From positions 1 through 7,411 of the forward strand of contig CAYFJC010000048.1 of the NCBI GenBank assembly GCA_964343355.1: a stretch of DNA of 7,411 nucleotides, read 5' to 3'. The position numbers were made by a program, and so were the translations under genes. How positions within the stretch are numbered: position 1 is the first letter of the stretch; each line of letters opens with the position of its first letter. The notes beneath the pieces were generated by a model that searched no databases, was not told the origin of the DNA, and saw nothing but the letters and a program-made list of their open reading frames with translations. This stretch comes from MED-G78 sp964343355 (GTDB taxonomy: Bacteria; Pseudomonadota; Gammaproteobacteria; Magnimaribacterales; D2472). Below, in pieces: positions 1-5,474 of the stretch.

Positions 1-65
1 CTTGCTAAAGAGCCCTTTCCTGCAGCTGATGGCCCATCGATAGTTACAACCAATCTATTGCTCAT
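1..65 (-). CDS. cmk: Cytidylate kinase, N-terminal fragment (cut by window edge)
   Basis: Only the first 21 codons plus two bases are present; the gene runs off the left edge. Cytidylate kinase phosphorylates CMP/dCMP with ATP in the cytoplasm. The visible protein begins MSNRLVVTIDGP and continues SAAGKGSLA, giving a P-loop (G11 to S19, with K17) that matches the family's IDGPSGAGKGT pattern with the first loop Gly replaced by Ala. The ATG at 63-65 is the only plausible start: upstream in the same frame there are four sense codons without ATG, GTG or TTG and then a TAG stop (78-80). It overlaps the end of aroA by 11 nt. The position after aroA is the usual cmk place in the gammaproteobacterial supraoperon, normally followed by rpsA, which is outside the window. 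Identity rests on a short stretch plus context. Confidence 0.93.
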   Translation of the reverse strand, partial: MSNRLVVTIDGPSAAGKGSLA

Positions 66-1365
66 TAATTTGCATCCCTAGACTATTCATTGTTTCAAGA
101 AAATTTGGATATGAAGTATAGATATTTTTACAATCCTCAACATTTACACCATTTTTAAGCTTTAGACTTGAGATTAAAAAACTCATGGCAATTCTATGAT
201 CTCCGTGCGAATCTATTTCAATAGTTTCGTTATGTTCCGGGATGCCTCCGGTTATAGATATGCCATCTTCAAATAGTTCATGCTTAACTTTTAGTTTAGA
301 TAATCCACTACCTATAGCTTCGAGCCTATCAGACTCTTTAACCCTAAGCTCTTGAGCATCTGATATTCTAGTTGTTCCATTAGCACATGCTGCAGCTATG
401 CTTAGAATTGGAATCTCATCAATTATATTTGAGATAATGCCTCCATTAATGTTGACTCCGCTTAATACCGATGATTTAACAAATATATCTCCAACCAATT
501 CTCCAGAAAGTATTTTCTTATTTTTAATTTCAATATTACCGCCCATTTGTATAAGAATATCAATAAGCCCTGATCTTGTTGGATTTAATCCAACATTTTT
601 TATGGATATTGCTGAGTCATTAGCAATTAAACCTGCGATTATTAAAAATGCAGCTGAGGAGAAATCACCTACTACAAAATAATCTTGAACTAGGAAATTA
701 TTACCTGGGGTAAAGGTAATTCTTTTACCATCATTCTCTTCTTCTGATTTAATATTTAACCCAAAATGCTTCAACATTAATTCTGTATGATCTCTTGTGA
801 TAGAAGGCTCAAATATAGAAACTTTCGTGTTTGAAGCAACGCCTGCCAGTAAAATTGAAGATTTTACTTGAGCGCTTGCAATAGGCATATCATAGAAATA
901 GTCACCTCTTATTTCTCTTGATTTAATTTCAATTGGTGGCAAACCATCTGAATTTGATATATTGGCACCCATTTCATTTAAAGGAATAGAGACTCTGCTC
1001 ATAGGTCTTTTCATTAAAGACTCATCCCCGATAAGTTTAGCTTTTAAGCCAATGCCAGCTATTAAACCCATCATTAATCTCATTCCTGTTCCTGAATTAC
1101 CAAGATCAATAGAGTTAGAGGAATTACTAAAAGGAATCTCACGCTTTTTAATATTGACTCTATTATCATTGATAGAAATGTCAGCACCAATTTGATTTAG
1201 AGCGCTTAGAGTTGATAAAGGATCTTCTCCATTTAAGAATCCTGATATAGATATATTTTGATTCGCCAGAGCTCCAATAATAATTGCTCTTTGCGAAATT
1301 GACTTATCTCCTGGACAATTGACTTGACCAGACAGTGAAGATGTATTTTTAGCAAAAAGTCTCAA
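55..1365 (-). CDS. aroA: 3-phosphoshikimate 1-carboxyvinyltransferase (EPSP synthase), class II-like
   Basis: Sixth step of the shikimate pathway: joins phosphoenolpyruvate to shikimate-3-phosphate to give EPSP, in the cytoplasm. The 436-residue length is normal and both halves of the inside-out alpha/beta barrel are present. Visible motifs: PGDKSISQR (18-26; K21, S22, R26 bind substrate), LGNSGTGMRL (88-97), KRPMSR (119-124), SAQVKS (164-169), RDHTE (191-195), NPTR (261-264), DEIP with the expected catalytic Asp (D316), RVKESDR (341-347, E344) and GDHRIAMS (388-395). The combination GDKS, SAQVK, RDHTE and NPTR is the published class II signature, as in the CP4 enzyme. The start is TTG (1363-1365) within TTGA, overlapping the tyrA stop by 4 nt. 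Upstream the frame closes at a TAA (1387-1389) with no ATG, GTG or TTG before it, and the first internal ATG (residue 95) would remove the PGDKS motif. No clear Shine-Dalgarno is seen, so coupling to tyrA is inferred. In Pseudomonas this domain is fused to TyrA. Confidence 0.98.
   Translation of the reverse strand: MRLFAKNTSSLSGQVNCPGDKSISQRAIIIGALANQNISISGFLNGEDPLSTLSALNQIGADISINDNRVNIKKREIPFSNSSNSIDLGNSGTGMRLMMGLIAGIGLKAKLIGDESLMKRPMSRVSIPLNEMGANISNSDGLPPIEIKSREIRGDYFYDMPIASAQVKSSILLAGVASNTKVSIFEPSITRDHTELMLKHFGLNIKSEEENDGKRITFTPGNNFLVQDYFVVGDFSSAAFLIIAGLIANDSAISIKNVGLNPTRSGLIDILIQMGGNIEIKNKKILSGELVGDIFVKSSVLSGVNINGGIISNIIDEIPILSIAAACANGTTRISDAQELRVKESDRLEAIGSGLSKLKVKHELFEDGISITGGIPEHNETIEIDSHGDHRIAMSFLISSLKLKNGVNVEDCKNIYTSYPNFLETMNSLGMQINEQ
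75..79 (-). promoter_or_regulatory. Probable ribosome binding site of cmk
   Basis: AGGGA on the minus strand lies 9 nt ahead of the cmk ATG, inside the last codons of aroA. It is a moderate rather than perfect Shine-Dalgarno match, but the spacing is good and it supports the chosen start. Confidence 0.5.
1362..1365 (-). other. TTGA stop/start overlap, tyrA-aroA
   Basis: The TGA of tyrA and the TTG start of aroA share 4 nt. The TTG is the only start that keeps the complete N-terminal EPSP synthase domain. This is the junction at which Pseudomonas has a continuous TyrA-AroA fusion protein. Confidence 0.85.
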
Positions 1366-2219
1366 AACTTTGAATTTTTGTATTCTTTAATTGAAGTGAG
1401 GAGATCTTGCAAAGCTTTTTCATTATCATCCTCTAAAAGCTTGCTGAGCTCATCCAGGCTATCTTTATAGGCATCGATAGCCTTTAATATACTTTCTTTG
1501 TTACTTAAAAATATATCTGTCCACATCTTGGGATCTGAGCCACCAATTCGTACAAAATCCTTTAAACCTCCAGCTGAAAAAGTGGTGATATCTTCATTAG
1601 AATTTTTCATTATGCTATTAAGAACAGCGTAAGAAATAACATGAGGTAAATGACTTGCATAAGACATTATTTCATCATGTTTAATAGGATCTATTTTAAA
1701 AACTGCAGCTCCTAAGCCTTCCCAGAGGTTTATTACTAATTGCATGCAATGATCTTTTGGATTTAATAATTCGGTTATAAGAACTTTTTTATTGTAAAAC
1801 ATGGCCTCGTCTGCATAACCTACCCCTGTATTATGTGAGCCTGCCATTGGGTGAGATAAAATAATATTTGTAGGCGAAGAGTAATTTTCTTCCAAATGAT
1901 TACTTATTAATGACTTGGCGCTTGCGGTATCTGTAATTGCTATGTCTGAATTAAACAAGCCATTAATTGCATCAAAAACTTTAAGGCTCTCTATAACAGG
2001 GACTGCAATAATTACTATGTCTACATCTTTAGATTCAAGCTTATTAATTTCTTCCAAGGTGGAAATCTTTTTATCGATTATTCCTACATCTAATGCTAAA
2101 TCAAGCGCTGAATCATTATGATCAAATGCGCTAATTAAAATCTCAGGATTTTTATTTTTAAGAGCTTTTGCAACAGAGCCGCCCATTAATCCAAGTCCAA
2201 TAATTACAATAGAATTCAT
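1362..2219 (-). CDS. tyrA: Prephenate/arogenate dehydrogenase
   Basis: Oxidatively decarboxylates prephenate to 4-hydroxyphenylpyruvate, or arogenate to tyrosine. At 285 residues it is a bare catalytic TyrA with neither a chorismate mutase nor an ACT domain. The N-terminal Rossmann fold has GLGLMGGS (8-15); D33 at the end of strand beta-2 (AFDHN) suggests NAD+ rather than NADP+ (inference). HPMAGSH (123-129) carries the expected catalytic His123; SHLPHV (189-194) and DFVRIGGSDPKMW (221-233, with R224) match the substrate-binding region of the family. The ATG (2217-2219) lies in an ATGA overlap with the hisC stop. The upstream sequence is almost all A/T with no Shine-Dalgarno, so translation probably depends on coupling to hisC. 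The closest described arrangement, in Pseudomonas, has a broad-specificity cyclohexadienyl dehydrogenase fused to EPSP synthase; here the TGA at 1362-1364 separates the two. Whether it prefers prephenate or arogenate cannot be read from the sequence. Confidence 0.96.
   Translation of the reverse strand: MNSIVIIGLGLMGGSVAKALKNKNPEILISAFDHNDSALDLALDVGIIDKKISTLEEINKLESKDVDIVIIAVPVIESLKVFDAINGLFNSDIAITDTASAKSLISNHLEENYSSPTNIILSHPMAGSHNTGVGYADEAMFYNKKVLITELLNPKDHCMQLVINLWEGLGAAVFKIDPIKHDEIMSYASHLPHVISYAVLNSIMKNSNEDITTFSAGGLKDFVRIGGSDPKMWTDIFLSNKESILKAIDAYKDSLDELSKLLEDDNEKALQDLLTSIKEYKNSKF
2216..2219 (-). other. ATGA stop/start overlap, hisC-tyrA
   Basis: The TGA of hisC and the ATG of tyrA share 4 nt. 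The 30 bases upstream of the tyrA ATG contain no purine-rich Shine-Dalgarno word, making coupled translation the likely mode. Confidence 0.9.
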
Positions 2220-3313
2220 AATAATTTTGATAGATGATTAATAAAATAATCATTCTCCTCCGGTTTTCCAATTGTTACACGTAAAAAATCAGGCATATCA
2301 TAGAGCCCTATAGGCCTCACAATAACGCCCTCTTTCATTAATGACAAAAACATCTCTTCAGCATTGAAGGATCCTTTAAATGAAATGAAGTTTCCTTGAG
2401 ATTTAATGCATTCCATACCAAGCGACTCTAAGGATTTTTGAAGTCTACTTCGCTCAGAGGCATTTAATTTTTTACTTTTCTCAATATGCTCATGGTCATC
2501 TATGGCTTTTATTGCTGCTGTTTGCGCTAAGAAATTTGCATTAAAGGGTTGACGTATTTTATTAAGAATATTGCAAAGGTCTTTGCTTGCAATGCCATAT
2601 CCAATTCTCAGACTTGCAAGCCCTTGAATTTTAGAAAAAGTTTTAGTAATAAGAATATTATCGAACTCATCCAGGAGCTCATTAATCTTAATATAATCTT
2701 CAGCTTCTACATACTCATAGTAAGCAAGATCTAAAACAACAAGGACTGATGGGGGAATGTGTTGCATCATATCTTTAAAATCTTTATGAGAATTAAATGT
2801 ACCAGTTGGATTGTTTGGATTGGCTATAAAAACTATTCTTGTATCACCTTTAATATAGTTTTTAAAATTGTCTAGATCATGCCTCCAATCAATCATAGGA
2901 ACTTCTATTATTTTTGATCCGCATGCCTGTGCAATAATTTTATATACTGCAAAAGCGTGTTTTGACATTAGAGCGCTAGACTTGTTATTTAAAAAAGCTC
3001 TGGCGGCAAGCTCTAAAATCTCGTTAGACCCATTACCTATAACAATTTGATCAGTAGAAACTACTTCTAGTTTTGCAATTTTTTCTTTAAGCTCCTTAGC
3101 GTCTCCATCAGGGTATAAATGAAGAGCATCTCCCAATAAGGTTAATACCTCTTTAGCTTTAGGTGATGGTCCTAATGGATTTTCATTGCTTGCTAACTTT
3201 ACTACCTTAGCTGGATTATATTTTGCTATAACTTCATCTATAGATCGTCCGGGCTCATAAGGTTGAAGTTCAGCAATGCCGTCATTTATAAATGATAGAA
3301 CTGAATCACTCAT
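2216..3313 (-). CDS. hisC: Histidinol-phosphate aminotransferase, probably broad-specificity aromatic
   Basis: Fold type I PLP aminotransferase of 365 residues, the normal HisC length. It transfers the amino group between glutamate and imidazole-acetol phosphate in histidine synthesis; homologues in this supraoperon position (HisC2/HisHb) also aminate phenylpyruvate and 4-hydroxyphenylpyruvate. Motifs: SNENPLG (42-48), GNGSNE (93-98, PLP phosphate contact), NPNNPTGT (165-172), D195 and Y198 (PLP ring contacts), TFSK with the Schiff-base lysine K228, LASLR (232-236), RQPFN (254-258) and R345 in RVTIG, the expected substrate carboxylate-binding Arg. The usual DEAY reads DLAY here, and the residue two after the lysine region's Ile is Gln where many relatives have Tyr (SKIQGLA). 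The ATG (3311-3313) overlaps the pheA stop as ATGA; only a weak GAAGA lies immediately upstream. No other histidine gene is nearby, and placement between pheA and tyrA favours a role in Phe/Tyr synthesis (inference). Confidence 0.95.
   Translation of the reverse strand: MSDSVLSFINDGIAELQPYEPGRSIDEVIAKYNPAKVVKLASNENPLGPSPKAKEVLTLLGDALHLYPDGDAKELKEKIAKLEVVSTDQIVIGNGSNEILELAARAFLNNKSSALMSKHAFAVYKIIAQACGSKIIEVPMIDWRHDLDNFKNYIKGDTRIVFIANPNNPTGTFNSHKDFKDMMQHIPPSVLVVLDLAYYEYVEAEDYIKINELLDEFDNILITKTFSKIQGLASLRIGYGIASKDLCNILNKIRQPFNANFLAQTAAIKAIDDHEHIEKSKKLNASERSRLQKSLESLGMECIKSQGNFISFKGSFNAEEMFLSLMKEGVIVRPIGLYDMPDFLRVTIGKPEENDYFINHLSKLL
3310..3313 (-). other. ATGA stop/start overlap, pheA-hisC
   Basis: The TGA of pheA and the ATG of hisC share 4 nt. 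Such overlaps usually mean termination-reinitiation coupling; only a weak GAAGA, 3 nt away, could serve hisC on its own. Confidence 0.9.
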
Positions 3314-4392
3314 GAATCTTCAGGGTATGATCCTAAAATTCTTAGAGATGCTCCTGCGGATTGAATTTCTTTGATTGCTAGCTTTAGCTTAGCGTCGTCT
3401 TGGTGACCTTCAGTATCTATAAAGAAATCATGAGAATTAGAAAGAGTTCTTGAGGGTCTAGTTTCTATTTTATTTAAATTAATATTTTTCTTTTCAAAGG
3501 GTTTTAAAATTTTTAATAATGAGCCCGGCATATTTTTTGTTTGGACTAAAAAAGAGGTTTTATCTTTAGATGTTCTTCCAATAGATTCATTTCCAATAAT
3601 TAAAAATCGAGTTTGATTATTTAAAGCATCTTCAATATTTTTTTCCTGGCAAAAGAGTTTATATTTCTTGATTGCAAGATTATTAACAATGCACAAAGTA
3701 TTCTTATTTTTTTTTGCGAATTGAGCTGCTTCCGCAGAGCTATTCATAATCTTCCTTTCAATATTTCCAAGGTTAGCTTCAATCCATTTGGAACATTGAC
3801 CAATTGCCTGAGGATGTGATGCTATAAGAGTAGCTTTATTTAGATTAATCTTACTAGCGGAGGCAAGTTGATGGTGGACATCAAGATAAGTCTCCCCGCA
3901 AATTTTAAGATTATGATCAGCTAAACTATTAAGTGTAGAGTTAATAACTCCCTCTGAAGAATTTTCAACAGGAACTATTCCTAGAGAAACTTCATTACTT
4001 TCTATCTTTCTAAAGACATCTTCAATTGAGAGTGACGAAATTCTCAAGGCTGATGAGCCAAATTTATTAATCAAAGCTGCCTCTGAATGAGTTCCCTCTG
4101 GCCCAAGATATGCAACTTTTATCTCTTCTTCTAAAGACAGGCAAGCGGCTATAAGCTCTCTGAAAATAGTTTTTATTTTCTTATCTGATATCTTTCCTGT
4201 ATTTTGTTTAAGAATATTTCTTAAGACATCTGCTTCTCTATCAGGCTTATACAATGAAGCATTGGGATCTAGTTTTGATTTGATTTGACCTATCTTAAAT
4301 GCAAGCTCAGCCCTAGTTTGTATTAACTTAAGAAGTTTATTATCAATAATATCTATCTTATTACGATATTTTTTTAAATTTTCTTTGCTCAC
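3310..4392 (-). CDS. pheA: Bifunctional chorismate mutase/prephenate dehydratase (P-protein)
   Basis: Converts chorismate to prephenate and on to phenylpyruvate. Three domains in 360 residues. (1) AroQ chorismate mutase, about 1-90, with R10, R27, K38, R52 and E53 in the expected active-site positions; E88 stands where E. coli has Gln88, as in Pseudomonas. (2) Prephenate dehydratase, about 92-268, with YLGPEGTHSEAA (95-106), PVENSSEG (141-148) and NNQTRF (258-263) carrying the catalytic Thr261. (3) A C-terminal ACT domain, about 279-357, with GSLL (290-293) and ETRP (310-313), equivalents of the phenylalanine-binding GALV and ESRP motifs, so feedback inhibition by Phe is expected. The start is GTG (4390-4392), 5 nt after the serC stop; upstream in frame there is no alternative start before a TGA stop (4414-4416). 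No strong Shine-Dalgarno is visible. There is no leader peptide or attenuator in front, unlike enteric pheA. An A9 tract lies at codons 226-229. Confidence 0.97.
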   Translation of the reverse strand: MSKENLKKYRNKIDIIDNKLLKLIQTRAELAFKIGQIKSKLDPNASLYKPDREADVLRNILKQNTGKISDKKIKTIFRELIAACLSLEEEIKVAYLGPEGTHSEAALINKFGSSALRISSLSIEDVFRKIESNEVSLGIVPVENSSEGVINSTLNSLADHNLKICGETYLDVHHQLASASKINLNKATLIASHPQAIGQCSKWIEANLGNIERKIMNSSAEAAQFAKKNKNTLCIVNNLAIKKYKLFCQEKNIEDALNNQTRFLIIGNESIGRTSKDKTSFLVQTKNMPGSLLKILKPFEKKNINLNKIETRPSRTLSNSHDFFIDTEGHQDDAKLKLAIKEIQSAGASLRILGSYPEDS

Positions 4393-4397
4393 TTTTA

Positions 4398-5474
4398 TTA
4401 ACCATTCTTTATTTCAAATTCTTTCATGAAGTCTATTAAATCATGAACTCCCTCAATAGGCATTGCATTATATATACTTGCTCGCATTCCACCTACAGAT
4501 CTATGACCTTTAAGATTCATTAATCCTCTCTTTTCTGCCTGTTTTAAAAAAACCGAATCAAGATCTTTATCTTCCAATATAAATGGCACATTCATGATAG
4601 ACCTATTATCAGTTTTTACAGGATTAGAAAAAAAACTAGAGTTATCTATATAACTGTATAGCGTCTCAGCCTTGAGATAGTTCTTTTTTTTCATAGCTTC
4701 GAGGCCACCTTCTTTCTTTAACCATTTAAATACTTTGCCAGCCATATACCATGCGAATGTTGGAGGAGTGTTAAGCATTGAATTGCTCTCAGAGTGTTTA
4801 CTGTATTTAAAAAAATTTGAGTTATCACTATTTTCTTGTTGAAACATTTCTTTATGAATTACAACCATTGTTAATCCAGCAGGACCGATATTCTTTTGAG
4901 CACCAGCATAAATTAAGCTAAATTTAGATACATCAATAGGCTCACTTAAGATTACAGATGACATATCTGCAATTATAGGAGAATCTATTTCAGGAGGATT
5001 ATGAATAGCCACTCCTTGAATAGTTTCATTGGGAGCGTAGTGGAAATATTTAGCTTTACTATCTAGATTCCATGTTTCTATCTCAGGTGCAGAAGTAAAA
5101 TTACCTTCTTCTGAAGAGGCAACTACATTGATGTTTGAAAATTTTAATCCTTCTGAAATAGCTTTTTTTGACCAGGTTCCAGAAAGTAAATAATCTGCAG
5201 ATTCAGTTTTAGATGAGAAGTTCATAGGAATCATAGAGAATTGTTGTGTTGCTCCACCTTGAAGAAACAATACATCGTAATCATCGGGAACAGACATTAA
5301 ATCAATAAAATCTTTTTTAGCAGTCATTGCAACTTCATCAAAGATTGATGATCTATGGCTCATTTCCATGATTGACATGCCTGAGTCACCCCATGCAAGC
5401 AATTCAGATTTAACTTCTTCTAAGACTGCTTCGGGTATTACTGCCGGACCAGCGCAGAAATTTCTGACTCTCAT
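4398..5474 (-). CDS. serC: Phosphoserine aminotransferase
   Basis: Class V PLP aminotransferase converting 3-phosphohydroxypyruvate and glutamate to phosphoserine; the same enzyme acts on the erythrose-4-phosphate-derived ketoacid in pyridoxal-phosphate synthesis. At 358 residues it is close to the E. coli length (362), and its pattern matches along the whole length: N-terminal FCAGPAVIP (6-14), MEMSHR (36-41), QGGATQQF (72-79), W101 (ring-stacking), NETIQG (149-154), D170 in IIADMSS, IYAGAQKNIGPAG (188-200) with the Schiff-base lysine K194, NTPPTFAWY (235-243) and GHRSVGGMRAS (323-333). The ATG (5472-5474) overlaps the gyrA stop by one base (TAATG) and has the best ribosome binding site of the block (GAGG, 10 nt upstream). 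pheA follows after 5 nt. A run ATG AAA AAA AAG near codon 261 with an SD-like AAGGTGG ahead of it is described separately. Confidence 0.98.
   Translation of the reverse strand: MRVRNFCAGPAVIPEAVLEEVKSELLAWGDSGMSIMEMSHRSSIFDEVAMTAKKDFIDLMSVPDDYDVLFLQGGATQQFSMIPMNFSSKTESADYLLSGTWSKKAISEGLKFSNINVVASSEEGNFTSAPEIETWNLDSKAKYFHYAPNETIQGVAIHNPPEIDSPIIADMSSVILSEPIDVSKFSLIYAGAQKNIGPAGLTMVVIHKEMFQQENSDNSNFFKYSKHSESNSMLNTPPTFAWYMAGKVFKWLKKEGGLEAMKKKNYLKAETLYSYIDNSSFFSNPVKTDNRSIMNVPFILEDKDLDSVFLKQAEKRGLMNLKGHRSVGGMRASIYNAMPIEGVHDLIDFMKEFEIKNG
4664..4711 (-). other. Candidate internal start or -1 frameshift signal inside serC
   Basis: On the minus strand, AAGGTGG (4705-4711) is followed after 10 nt by an in-frame ATG (SerC Met261) and then AAA AAA AAG. 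The last seven bases form A AAA AAG in the correct register, the slippery heptamer used in dnaX. Five bases later comes a possible hairpin TCTCA-AGGC-TGAGA (4664-4677); its 3' arm includes a TGA (4666-4668) that would end the -1 frame a few codons after the slip. The stem is only 5 bp and such A-runs are common in AT-rich genes, so this may be coincidence. Nothing shows that it is used. Confidence 0.2.

Noticed and set aside
1360..1390. Programmed -1 frameshift joining tyrA to aroA
   Set aside because: The aroA frame is -1 relative to tyrA, but the junction A AAG TTT is not a canonical slippery heptamer: the second codon would mismatch after slipping. Reinitiation at the TTG is the simpler reading.
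398..3050. Plus-strand open frames at 398-682, 962-1195, 1915-2121, 2549-2734 and 2868-3050
   Set aside because: All are antisense to aroA, tyrA or hisC; they are short, have no familiar motif, and are best explained as shadows of the minus-strand genes.
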